Shown: positions 17,785-26,596 of the stretch, piece after piece | Layout: every line of letters begins with the position of its first letter | How positions within the stretch are numbered: position 1 is the first letter of the stretch | Source: CAVTRI01 sp963737075 | GTDB taxonomy: Bacteria > Actinomycetota > Acidimicrobiia > Acidimicrobiales > Palsa-688 | DNA: 64,000 nucleotides | Assembly: GCA_963737075.1 (NCBI GenBank) | Contig: CAVTRI010000004.1 | Location: forward strand, 68,284 to 132,283 | Direction: 5' to 3' | Program-made: the position numbers and the translations under genes | Notes under the pieces: model-generated | What the model saw: the letters and a program-made list of their open reading frames with translations, nothing else | Databases searched by the model: none | What the model was told of the DNA's origin: nothing

Positions 17785-19206
17785 ATGGCCGTCGGCCAAC
17801 CAGCGCTGAGCCTCGATCCGGACCGGCTGCTGCCCGCCGAGCCCGGAGAGCGGAAAGTGGCGCAGCGTCTGTACGAGGCCGTGCGTGAGCTGCCGGTGAT
17901 CTCCCCGCATGGACATGTGGATCCTCGGCTGCTGCTCGAAGACAAACCGTTCCCGGATCCGGCGACGCTGTTCGTAACGCCCGATCATTACGTGACCCGC
18001 CTTCTGCACGCCGACGGCGTGGCGCTGGATGCCCTCGGCGTCGGGCAGGGAGCGTTGTCCGAGGAGGCATCCCGGCGGGTGTGGCGACTGCTGTGCGAGC
18101 GCTGGCATCTCTTTCGCGGCACACCGGTCCGCTTCTGGCTGGAGATCGAGCTTGCCGACATCTTCGGCGTCGCCGTTCGCCCATCGGCGCACACCGCAGA
18201 CGCGATCTACGACCACGTGGCCGAACGCCTCGCCCAGGCCCCGTACCGGCCGCGGGCGCTCTATGAGCGGTTCCGCATCAGCGTCCTCGCCACCACCGAT
18301 GACCCCTGCTCGGACCTGGCGACGCACGCCGCGCTCACCGCGGATCCCACGTGGTCGGGAAAGGTCATTCCCGCGTTCCGGCCCGACCGCTATCTCGAGC
18401 CCGCCCGGCCAGACTGGTCCGAGGCCGTCGCTCGGTTGGGCGCCGCGGCAGACATCGACACCGGCGACTACGGCGGATACATCCGCGCGCTCGAGCAACG
18501 GCGAGCACATTTCATAGCGCACGGCGCAAAATCGGCCGATCACAGCCATGACGACGTGCGGACCGATCCACTGGAGCCCTCAGAGGCGGCGCGGATCTAC
18601 CGTACGGCGCTAGCCGGGGACGCAACCGGCCCGGAGGCAGTCGCCTTCCGGCGCCACATGCTGCTGGAAATGGCGCGGATGTCCTGCGAGGACGGGCTGG
18701 TGATGACGCTGCATCCCGGCGTCCGCCGCAACCACCACCGACCGACGTTCGAGCGGTTCGGGCCCGACACCGGCGGCGACATTCCGATCCGGATCGAATT
18801 CACCGACGCGCTGCGGCCTCTGCTCGAGCGGTTCGGGACGCACCCGGGTTTTCACCTGGTCGTGTTCACCGTGGACGAGACGGTGTTCTCGCGCGAGCTC
18901 GCGCCCCTGGCGGGGTTCTACCCCTCGGTATACGTCGGCGTGCCGTGGTGGTTCCTCGACGCCCCCGACGCCATCCGCCGCTTCCGCGCTGCGGTGACTG
19001 AGACGGCCGGCTTCTCGCGTACCTCCGGTTTCGTCGACGACACACGCGCGTTCTGCTCTATCCCCGCCCGTCACGACACGTCCCGCCGCGTCGACGCCGG
19101 CTTCCTGGCTCGACTGGTGGCCGAGCACCGTCTGGACGAAGACGAGGCGCTGGAGACGGCCATCGACCTCGTCACCGGCCGCCCGGCGGTGGTGTTCAAG
19201 CTATGA
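17785..19206 (+). CDS. uxaC: Glucuronate isomerase
   Basis: UxaC isomerises D-glucuronate to D-fructuronate (and galacturonate to tagaturonate), the first cytosolic step of hexuronate catabolism. The 473-residue protein has the normal length. Marks are LPVISPHGHVDPRLLLEDKP near residue 38 (HxH metal site), FRISVLATTDDPCSDL, the MTLHPGVRRNHHRP segment and the C-terminal WWFLDAPDAIRRF with SGFVDDTRAF. The frame is open far upstream opposite larA, but ATG 17785 begins the family-like N-terminus. It overlaps the next gene by 4 bp (ATGA), indicating translational coupling with fructuronate reductase. Confidence 0.93.
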   Translation: MAVGQPALSLDPDRLLPAEPGERKVAQRLYEAVRELPVISPHGHVDPRLLLEDKPFPDPATLFVTPDHYVTRLLHADGVALDALGVGQGALSEEASRRVWRLLCERWHLFRGTPVRFWLEIELADIFGVAVRPSAHTADAIYDHVAERLAQAPYRPRALYERFRISVLATTDDPCSDLATHAALTADPTWSGKVIPAFRPDRYLEPARPDWSEAVARLGAAADIDTGDYGGYIRALEQRRAHFIAHGAKSADHSHDDVRTDPLEPSEAARIYRTALAGDATGPEAVAFRRHMLLEMARMSCEDGLVMTLHPGVRRNHHRPTFERFGPDTGGDIPIRIEFTDALRPLLERFGTHPGFHLVVFTVDETVFSRELAPLAGFYPSVYVGVPWWFLDAPDAIRRFRAAVTETAGFSRTSGFVDDTRAFCSIPARHDTSRRVDAGFLARLVAEHRLDEDEALETAIDLVTGRPAVVFKL

Positions 19207-20585
19207 GCGCCGGGGAACTCTCCCGCTCCGCGGGACAGGGTCGCGCGGCCGCCCCGGTGCGGCTCGTGCACCTGGGGCTGGGCAATTTTTTCCGCGCCCA
19301 TCAGTGCTGGTACACCGAGCACGCCCCCGATGCCGCCGAGTGGGGGATCGCGGGATTCCTCGGGCGCGGCGACAGCCCCCTCGTGGAGCAGCTGAACACC
19401 CAAGAGGGCCTCTACACGCTGGTGTCGCGAGGCGGCGACAGAGACCGTTTCGAAGTAATCGGCAGCCTCTCGCGGGCGCACGTGGCGGCCGATCACGGCG
19501 CCTGGCTTGACTATTTCAAGAAGCCCGAGTTGTGCGCGGTGACGGTCACCGTGACTGAGGCCGGATATCTGCGGGGCGCCGACGGGGGGCTCGACGTAAG
19601 TCGCTCTGAGGTCCAGGCCGATCTCAAGGCGCTGCGTGGGGATCTCACGGCGCTCGTGCGTACCGCCCCCGCTCGCCTATTAGCCGGGATCGCGGCACGA
19701 AGGCAGGCCAGCGGGGGGCCACTCGCACTCGTGCCTTGTGACAACACACCGGGCAACGGCGCGCTGGCGGAGCGGGTCGTCCAGGACCTGGCCGAGCTCC
19801 TCGACCCCGATCTGGCTACCTGGCTGAAGGGCTCAGTGGCCGTCGTCACCACGATGGTGGACCGGATCACCCCCCGGACCACGCCGGAGGACATTCGCAC
19901 GGTGGCCGATTCGACGGGGCTCGACGACCGGTGCCCGGTGGTCAGTGAACCGTTCCACGAATGGGTGCTCAGCGGCAGATTCCCCGCCGGGCGTCCCCAG
20001 TGGGAGAAGGCAGGCGCCACGTTCACCGACGACATCACCCCGTACGAGCATCGCAAGCTGTGGCTGCTCAACGGCGCCCACTCTCTGCTTGCCTACGCCG
20101 GATCGATTAGGGGGCACACGAAGGTGGACGAGGCGATAGCCGACGACACCTGTCGGGGCTGGGTGCTGGATTGGTGGGCGGTGGCCGCTCCCCACCTCGA
20201 CCAGCCCGCCGGCGAGCTCAACAGGTACCAGGCCGCACTGCTGGAGCGCTTCGCTAACAGTCGCATGCACGATCGGCTGGACCGAATCGCCGCCGACGGC
20301 TCCCAGAAGTTGCAGATCCGGATTCTTCCCGTCCTGCGCGCCGAGCGAGCGGCAGGAAGAGCGCCGCCGGCTGCGACGCGCGTGTTGGCCGCCTGGGTGT
20401 GTCATTTGCGCGGGCTCGGGCCGCCGGTCAGCGACGCCCGTGCCGACGAGTTCGTCCCCCTCGCCGCGGGTCCGCTTTCCGAGGCGGTGCCACGGGTGCT
20501 CGACAAGCTGGATCCGGAACTCGGGGCCGACGCCGACGTGGTGGCGCTCGTCGTCGAGCAGACCAGCCAGCTGGCCAAACGATGA
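19203..20585 (+). CDS. uxuB: Mannitol dehydrogenase family protein, probable fructuronate reductase
   Basis: Polyol-specific long-chain dehydrogenases of this family reduce D-fructuronate to D-mannonate with NADH. The 460-residue protein has the N-terminal nucleotide-binding segment VRLVHLGLGNFFRAHQCWY (residues 19-37), the central VPCDNTPGNGALAERVV, and the catalytic region HRKLWLLNGAHSLLAYAG, where Lys and the Asn/His pair are conserved. Position between uxaC and a sugar kinase, with ATGA overlaps on both sides, makes fructuronate the best-supported substrate. Mannonate dehydratase (uxuA) and KDG kinase/aldolase are not in the window, so the pathway must be completed elsewhere. A mannitol or arabinitol substrate is possible but less likely. 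Confidence 0.88.
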   Translation: MSAGELSRSAGQGRAAAPVRLVHLGLGNFFRAHQCWYTEHAPDAAEWGIAGFLGRGDSPLVEQLNTQEGLYTLVSRGGDRDRFEVIGSLSRAHVAADHGAWLDYFKKPELCAVTVTVTEAGYLRGADGGLDVSRSEVQADLKALRGDLTALVRTAPARLLAGIAARRQASGGPLALVPCDNTPGNGALAERVVQDLAELLDPDLATWLKGSVAVVTTMVDRITPRTTPEDIRTVADSTGLDDRCPVVSEPFHEWVLSGRFPAGRPQWEKAGATFTDDITPYEHRKLWLLNGAHSLLAYAGSIRGHTKVDEAIADDTCRGWVLDWWAVAAPHLDQPAGELNRYQAALLERFANSRMHDRLDRIAADGSQKLQIRILPVLRAERAAGRAPPAATRVLAAWVCHLRGLGPPVSDARADEFVPLAAGPLSEAVPRVLDKLDPELGADADVVALVVEQTSQLAKR

Positions 20586-22195
20586 CCCCAAGCCTGTCCG
20601 CGCCGGTGATCATCGGGCTGGACGTGGGCACCACCGCGGTCAAAGCGGTGGCCTTCGAGCCTGGCTCGTCGTGGCGCCGGGACGCGTCCCGCGAGTATCC
20701 GCTCCTGCAGCCAGCGCTCGGTCAGGTGGTGCAGGATCCCGCCAAGATCCTTGCGGCGGCGCAGGGCGCGCTCGCCGAATGCGTCGCCGCCACCAACAAC
20801 GCTGAGGTCCTGGCGGTGTCGGTCAGCGCGGCGATGCACGGGCTGATCGCCCTAGACGCCGGCCTGCACCCGCTGACCTCGCTGCTCACCTGGGCTGACG
20901 ATCGCGCCAGCGAGGAGGCGCGGTCGCTGCACCGCTCCGGGCAGGCCCCACAACTGCACGCCCTCACCGGCGTGCCGGTCCATCCCATGACCCCGATGAC
21001 CAAGCTCATGTGGTTCGCCCGGCACGACCGAAAGACCTGGTTGTCGGCTCGCTGGTGGGTGGGCCTCAAGGACTACATCCTGCTGTGGTTGACCGGCAAG
21101 CTCGTCACCGAACTGTCGTCGGCGTCCGGCACCGGCCTGATCGACATGTCCACCCGCGCCTGGAGCGACACGGCACTCGGGGTGTGCGGCGTGTCCGCCG
21201 ACCGCCTCCCTCAGATCCTGGCCACCACCGCCAAGCTGGCGATCGCAGAGGCGACGGCCGGCCAGGTCGGCCTACCGGCCGACACGACAGTCGTGGTCGG
21301 GGCCGCCGACGGGCCGCTCGGTAATCTCGGCACAGGAGCGATCACGAAGGGCGTCGCCGGACTGTCGCTCGGCACGAGCGGCGCGGTTCGCATCGCGGTG
21401 GAGCAGCCACGTGTCGACGCCGACGGCTCACTGTTCTGCTATGCGCTGACCGACACGGTGTGGGTCATGGGCGGGGCGCTCAGCAACGGCGGCGGCGTCA
21501 TGCGCTGGGCCGGTCACTCGCTGACCCCCGACATCGAGGCCGGCGTCGGCGATACCGGACTCTACCCGGCGCTGCTCGATCTGGCGGCCAGCGTCCCCCC
21601 GGGCAGCGAAGGGCTCCTGATGCTCCCCTACCTGCTGGTCGAGCGCGCCCCGCTGTGGGACCCCGACCTTCGAGGAGCGTATCTCGGCCTGCGCCGCCAG
21701 CACACGCGAGCGCACCTCGTTCGCGCGGCGCTCGAAGGGGTCTGCATGCAGATGCGGATCATCCTCGACCGCCTCGACGCGATCGATGAGGTCAGCTCGG
21801 TGCGGGTGACCGGCGGCGTCTTCCGCTCGGCCTTGTGGCGACAGGTGATGGCGGCCACCCTCGACCGACCGCTATACGTTGTCGGCGAGGCGGACGGAAC
21901 CGCGCTGGGCGCCGCCGCCTTGGCGCTGTTGGCCCTGGGCCGAGCTTCGACCCTGACCGACGCCCTGGCAGGGCTGGCCGACAGCGGCCAGGCCGAGCCG
22001 ATCGACGCCGACCCCGAGCTAGTAGCCACTTACGAACGGCTGCGGGCCTCGCTCCCCGAGCTGATCCACGGCCTCGAGGATCTCGCCGGTCTACTCTCAG
22101 CCCATTCCCACCCTGACTCGAGCGCGGCCGAAAAGACCCGACCTCACAGTGCACCGGCCACGGCTGATTTAGCTTGCGAGGGTCGATGCTCGTAG
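20582..22195 (+). CDS. FGGY-family carbohydrate kinase (gluconokinase-like)
   Basis: A 537-residue ATP-dependent sugar kinase with both actin-like domains. N-terminal phosphate-1 motif is IIGLDVGTTAVKAVAFE; the substrate segment MHGLIALDAG and HPMTPMTKLMWF resemble FGGY gluconokinases; the catalytic Asp lies in GAADGPLGNLGTGAI, a form closer to gluconokinase than to xylulokinase; the C-terminal adenosine motif is VTGGVFRSALW. It starts at ATG 20582, overlapping the reductase stop. Besides gluconate, a 2-keto-3-deoxygluconate-type acid is conceivable from its place in a hexuronate operon. The last 40 residues are low-complexity and look like an extension beyond the usual end. Confidence 0.85.
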   Translation: MTPSLSAPVIIGLDVGTTAVKAVAFEPGSSWRRDASREYPLLQPALGQVVQDPAKILAAAQGALAECVAATNNAEVLAVSVSAAMHGLIALDAGLHPLTSLLTWADDRASEEARSLHRSGQAPQLHALTGVPVHPMTPMTKLMWFARHDRKTWLSARWWVGLKDYILLWLTGKLVTELSSASGTGLIDMSTRAWSDTALGVCGVSADRLPQILATTAKLAIAEATAGQVGLPADTTVVVGAADGPLGNLGTGAITKGVAGLSLGTSGAVRIAVEQPRVDADGSLFCYALTDTVWVMGGALSNGGGVMRWAGHSLTPDIEAGVGDTGLYPALLDLAASVPPGSEGLLMLPYLLVERAPLWDPDLRGAYLGLRRQHTRAHLVRAALEGVCMQMRIILDRLDAIDEVSSVRVTGGVFRSALWRQVMAATLDRPLYVVGEADGTALGAAALALLALGRASTLTDALAGLADSGQAEPIDADPELVATYERLRASLPELIHGLEDLAGLLSAHSHPDSSAAEKTRPHSAPATADLACEGRCS

Positions 22196-22208
22196 CGTCC
22201 ATCGGCTG

Positions 22209-22901
22209 ATGGCCGCGACCGGTCAGCCGAGCGGGCCGGCCGAGGCTTCCCATCGGCCGTTAGTGACAATTGCCGCCCTGTACGGGGCGGCCGGCACCGT
22301 CATCGGTCCCCGCGTCGCCGAGCGGCTGGGGGTGCCGTATCTCGATCGTGCGATTCCGGATGCTGTCGCCAAGCGGACGGGCCTGTCGCCCGATGCCGTC
22401 GCCGACGTCGACGAGCAGCCGCGCTCCGGCGCCGAGCGGCTCGTCGCCATCCTGGGGCGGGCGTCGACGATCGGCGGCGGCGCCGGCGGCTCGATGGAGC
22501 GGCTCGATCTCCTGGAGCGGGAGCTGCGGGGTTACATCGAGGAGTTCCTGGCCCGGTCGCGAGTCTCCGGGGGCGTGGCCCTCGGACGCGGCGGTGCGGT
22601 CGTTTTGCGCTCGGTGCCATGGGCGCTGCACGTCCACCTGGGCGGCGCCCGCGAGGCCCGGATACAGCAGCGTATGGCGCTCGAGGGAATCGACCGCAAG
22701 ACCGCCGAGCACCGCCAGGAGGTAACGGACCGGGCGCGGATGGGGTACGTTCGCCGCGCCTACGGCGTCGATGGCGAGGACCCGAGCCTGTATCACCTGA
22801 TGCTCGACTCGACGGCGATGGACATCGATGCGTGCGTGAAGCTGATCGTCACGGCGAGCGAGGCCCGACTGCGTCGCCCGCGACCAACCGCCCCGGCGTG
22901 A
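22209..22901 (+). CDS. Cytidylate kinase-like family protein
   Basis: A 230-residue P-loop-kinase-like protein. Residues 19-50 read VTIAALYGAAGTVIGPRVAE, then RLGVPYLDRAI, the pattern of the cytidylate-kinase-like family, with a modified phosphate loop (GAAGTVIG instead of GSGGREIA). Further marks are SGGVALGRGGAVVL and ARMGYVRRAYGVDGEDPSLYHLMLDSTAMD, the C-terminal family signature. True CMP kinase (Cmk) is an essential housekeeping enzyme of another subfamily; members like this one have no assigned role. It sits 13 bp after the FGGY kinase and 10 bp before the GH2 gene, so it belongs to the hexuronide operon, and a decayed homologue precedes the second GH2 copy too, which suggests a functional link. 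Confidence 0.8.
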   Translation: MAATGQPSGPAEASHRPLVTIAALYGAAGTVIGPRVAERLGVPYLDRAIPDAVAKRTGLSPDAVADVDEQPRSGAERLVAILGRASTIGGGAGGSMERLDLLERELRGYIEEFLARSRVSGGVALGRGGAVVLRSVPWALHVHLGGAREARIQQRMALEGIDRKTAEHRQEVTDRARMGYVRRAYGVDGEDPSLYHLMLDSTAMDIDACVKLIVTASEARLRRPRPTAPA

Positions 22902-22911
22902 GGAGGACACC

Positions 22912-24694
22912 ATGCTCGCACCCCGCGATACCCAGACTCGCCAGCGAAAGTCGCTCGACGGCCTGTGGCGGTTCTTGCTCGACGCGGAGGGCGTCGGCCG
23001 CGACCAGAGCTGGTGGGAGGGGCTACCGGAGGGAGCGCGGGAGATACCGGTGCCGTCGAGCTACAACGACATCTTCCCCGAGGCGGCCGTGCACGACCAT
23101 GTCGGCGACGCCTGGTATGAGACCGTCGTTCGCGTCCCCCCGGGGTGGGCGCACGAGCGGGTCGTGTTGCGGTTTGGCTCCGCGACCCACCGGGCGGTGG
23201 TGTGGGTCAATGGCATCCAGGTGGTCGACCACGAGGGCGGGTACACCCCGTTTGAGGCCGACGTCACCGATGTCGTCGACGTGGATGCAGACAATCGGGT
23301 CACGGTCGCGGTCAACAACGTCCTCACCTGGCAGTCGATTCCGCCCGGCTACCTCGAGGACACTCCAGACGGTCCCCGTCAGCGGTATTTCCACGACTTC
23401 TTCAACTATGCGGGGCTGCACCGTTCGGTCTGGCTGTACACCACGCCGCGCGCACGTGACCGACGTAACGGTCGTCACCGGCCTGGCCGGCTCCGCGGGG
23501 ACTGTCGGCTACGAGGTCGACACGGTCGCCGCCGATGGCCTGCAGGTGCTGGTCACGCTGCGCGACGCCCGGGGCGCCCAGGTCGCCAGCTCATTGGGCA
23601 GCGTTGGCGAGCTCACCGTCGAGAACGTTCATCCTTGGCGGCCGGGTGAGGGATACCTCTACCAGTTGGCGGTGGAGCTGCGGGGCGAGCGGGACGTGCC
23701 GGTCGACGCCTACTCGCTGGCCATCGGCGTCCGAACGGTGGCGGTGTCAGGGCCGCGCTTTTTGGTCAACGGGGAGCCGTTCTATTTCAGGGGGTTCGGA
23801 AAGCACGAGGACAGCGCGGTCCGGGGCAAAGGCCACGACAACGTGTTCATGGTCCACGACTTCGCGCTGATGGACTGGATCGGCGCCAACTCGTTCCGCT
23901 CCTCGCACTACCCGTACGCCGAGGAGGTGCTCGAGTACGCCGACCGGCACGGGCTCGTGGTGATCGACGAGACGCCCGCGGTCGGTCTCAACATGGGGTT
24001 GGGCGGAGGCATCTTCGGCAGGCAGGGCTTCAAGACGTTCTCCGAGGAGACCGTCAACGACGCGACCCGGGAGGTCCACCGGCAAGTGATCCGCGAGCTG
24101 ATCGCCCGCGACAAGAACCACCCGTGCGTGGTCTTGTGGAGCATCGCCAACGAACCGGAGTCAGACACGCCGGAGTCGCGGGCGTATTTCGAGCCCCTCG
24201 CGGACGAGGCGCGCCGGCTCGACCCCTCGCGTCCGGTCGGCTTTGTCAACGTGATGCTCGCTCCGCCTGATAAGGACGTGATCAGCGACCTCTTCGACGT
24301 CCTGATGCTCAACCGCTACTACGGCTGGTATGTCGATACCGGCGACCTGGCGGCCGCCGAGCGCGGGCTCGAGGCCGAGCTGCGCGCCTGGACGCAGAAG
24401 CATGACAAGCCGATCATCATCACCGAGTACGGAGCCGACACCCTCCCGGGGTTGCAGACGATCCCTCCGGCACCGTGGAGCGAGGAGTACCAGGCGGAGT
24501 TGCTGGCCATGTCGCACCGCGTGTTTGACCGCATCGATGCCGTTAGCGGAGAGCAGATCTGGAACTTCGCGGACTTCGCTACCGGGCCGGGGATCATGCG
24601 GGTGGACGGCAACAAGAAGGGCGTCTTCACCCGGGACCGGCGCCCGAAGGCCGCCACCCACCACTTGCGCCGCCGCTGGCGCGGGCTGAGTTGA
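22912..24694 (+). pseudogene. GH2 beta-glucuronidase, frameshifted (copy A)
   Basis: GH2 beta-glucuronidases release glucuronate from glucuronides. The N-terminal frame (GGAGGA site, ATG 22912) gives the jelly-roll domain KSLDGLWRFLLD, HEGGYTPFEADVTD and FFNYAGLHRSVWLYTTPR. At about 23447 two bases are missing relative to the paralogue at 36 kb, and the rest continues in another frame: immunoglobulin-like domain, then FYFRGFGKHEDSAVRGKGHD, SSHYPYAEEVLEYADRHG, acid/base Glu in SIANEPES (24152) and nucleophile Glu in ITEYGADT (24425), ending WNFADFATGPG. All catalytic residues and a total length of about 594 residues are kept, so the single lesion is recent or a sequencing artefact. Downstream GPH transporter and upstream uxaC fit glucuronide use. 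Confidence 0.88.
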
Positions 24695-24713
24695 GCCGCC
24701 GGGAGAGCGCGTG

Positions 24714-26114
24714 ATGAAGCTCCACTTGCGCCAATACCTCGGATACGCCTCAGGAGACTTCGCGAACAACCTGACGTTCATGATGGTGTCCGCGTTCCTG
24801 CTGATCTACTACACCGACGTCGCCAAGATTTCCGCGGCGACGGCGGGTTCGCTGTTCCTGGTGGTTCGCATCTGGGGCGGCTTTACCGACCTGCTGGCCG
24901 GCCGCCTTGTCGACGAGACTTCTACGAGGTGGGGCAGGTTCCGGCCCTACCTGCTGTTCGGCCCCCTGCCGCTGCTGGCGCTCCTGGTGGCGGTGTTCTC
25001 GATCCCGGGCGCACTGGGCAAGGACGGCAAGCTGGTGTGGGCGCTCTTGTCCTACGGCCTGTTCCAACTCGCCTATTCATTCGTCAACATCCCCTACGGC
25101 TCGCTGGCCGCCGCGATGACCCAGGACTCTGGCGAGCGGGCCAAGCTCTCGACGGGCCGCATGGTCGGGGCCAGCCTCGCGATCCTGCTGATCGCTGTCG
25201 TCATCTCGCCCCAGATCTCCGGCGGCGGCAATCTGCAGCGCTCGCTGACGATCACCACGATCGTGTTCGGGGCGGGGGGGTTCGCGCTGTACATGTGGTG
25301 CTTCGCCACCTCGAAGGAAAATGTGCAGCGCGATGTGGAGAAGGTCAGCCTGCGCGAGACGGTGAAAATGATGCGCCACAACCGACCGCTGATCTTGTTG
25401 TGCGCCTCGAGCCTGTTGTTCCTCGCCGGCATGTTCTCGCTGCAGACCGTCGCCGTCTACTACGCCCGCAACGTGCTCGGCGACGCCAACCTGTACATCG
25501 TGCTGACGGTCGTCCAGACGGTGGGCACGATTATCGCCGCCGTGCTCATCCCGAATGCCGTCGAGACGATCGGCAAGAAACGCGCCTACCTCGTGTCCGG
25601 TGTCATCGGGGCCGCGGGCGGCGTCGGCGTCGCCGTGGCCCCGGGATCGATCCCCGAGATCGGGATCGTGTGCTACGCCGTGCTCGGCTTCGGGATGGGA
25701 GCGATCAACACCCTCATCTTCTCCTTACAGGCCGACACCGTCGACTACGGCGAGTGGAATAGCGGCGTACGCGCCGAAGGCTCGAGCTACTCCGTGCTCT
25801 CCTTCACCCGCAAGGCGGGCCAGGGGGTCGGGGGGGCGGTGGCGGCTTACACGATCGGGATCGGGGGCTACATCTCCGGGGCGAGCACCCAGACCCACTC
25901 GGCTCTGACGTCGATCAAGGTCGCCGCCGGGGCTCTGCCCGCCGGGCTGTTCCTCGCCGCGGCCGCGGTGATGCTCGCCTACCCGCTGACAGAGAACGCT
26001 TTCCGTCGCATGGTGGCCGAGATCGCCGAGCGCCACGCCGCCGAGTTCGCGGGCGAAGACGCAGCGCTGCTCGCTGAGGCCGAGCAGGAGCCGACCGGCG
26101 AGCAGAGACTATGA
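24714..26114 (+). CDS. GPH-family sugar transporter (glucuronide carrier-like)
   Basis: A 466-residue MFS-related glycoside-pentoside-hexuronide:cation symporter with 12 predicted membrane helices. Diagnostic segments are YLGYASGDFANNLTF at the N-terminus, TDLLAGRLVDETSTRWGRFRP between helices 2 and 3, NIPYGSLAAAMTQDSGERAK, and SLQADTVDYGEWNSGVRAEG in the C-half. These are hallmarks of GPH proteins such as UidB and MelB. Start ATG 24714 follows GGGAG with 8-nt spacing; GTG 24711 is possible. Placed directly after the beta-glucuronidase gene, it is most likely the glucuronide importer. The last 37 codons recur at 37.8 kb as part of the decayed duplicate. Confidence 0.9.
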   Translation: MKLHLRQYLGYASGDFANNLTFMMVSAFLLIYYTDVAKISAATAGSLFLVVRIWGGFTDLLAGRLVDETSTRWGRFRPYLLFGPLPLLALLVAVFSIPGALGKDGKLVWALLSYGLFQLAYSFVNIPYGSLAAAMTQDSGERAKLSTGRMVGASLAILLIAVVISPQISGGGNLQRSLTITTIVFGAGGFALYMWCFATSKENVQRDVEKVSLRETVKMMRHNRPLILLCASSLLFLAGMFSLQTVAVYYARNVLGDANLYIVLTVVQTVGTIIAAVLIPNAVETIGKKRAYLVSGVIGAAGGVGVAVAPGSIPEIGIVCYAVLGFGMGAINTLIFSLQADTVDYGEWNSGVRAEGSSYSVLSFTRKAGQGVGGAVAAYTIGIGGYISGASTQTHSALTSIKVAAGALPAGLFLAAAAVMLAYPLTENAFRRMVAEIAERHAAEFAGEDAALLAEAEQEPTGEQRL

Positions 26115-26166
26115 AGCGTTCTGCTACGCCCGCGAATGCGGTGCCGTCGCTAACCGGCGCCCTGGC

Positions 26167-26578
26167 GTGACGCTGCGGTCGGGCACCGAGCCGCTCGAAG
26201 TGGCGTTCTCTAGCGGGATGGACTGCTCGACGCTGCTGGCGTGGGCGGCCCCGGCGCTGGGTCACGCTCAGGTTCTCGCCGCGCCAGGCGTCTCGCCAGT
26301 CTCGCGGCCCTCCGAGCGTGTCGCGACCCGTCGGGACGCCGCGTTCGCCGGAGTCCGTCTCGTCGAGGTGGCGAGGTTCGACGGCAGTCGGCTTCACCGA
26401 GCTGCGGGTTCACCACCCTGGCGAGGAGGTGGCGAGCATCGAGCTGCCGGTGGCCGAGCTTGGCCGGCCCGCCAGCCGGGTGCGCGAAGCCGTCCAGCGT
26501 GCGAAAAGTTGCGCCGGGTTCCTATTCGTGGCGCCCGACCCGGCGGCGTGTAATCGGGCGCCTTTACGTTGCCGCTGA
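26167..26578 (+). pseudogene. LarE (nickel-pincer cofactor sulfurtransferase) relic
   Basis: LarE is the PP-loop ATP-pyrophosphatase that donates sulfur to the LarA nickel-pincer cofactor. Two pieces remain. From 26167, PLEVAFSSGMDCSTLLAWAA then PALGHAQVLAA corresponds to the LarE N-terminus VAFSGGVDSSLLL, with the PP-loop SGGVDS degraded to SSGMDC. In another frame, 26380-26545 reads VGFTELRVHHPGEEVASIEL then PVAELGRPASRVREAV and GFLFVAPDPAA, matching the LarE C-terminal end (VRVRHHGxxARIE, GFRYVxLDLxG). Roughly 400 bp of middle sequence is missing. It lies between the GPH transporter and phosphoketolase, 8.5 kb from larA. Confidence 0.65.
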
Positions 26579-26596
26579 TCCACTACGAGGAGCACC

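Noticed and set aside
23430..23470. Programmed frameshifting as explanation for the GH2 copy A break
   Set aside because: No slippery heptamer is present and the paralogue has two extra bases at the same place, so a deletion is simpler.
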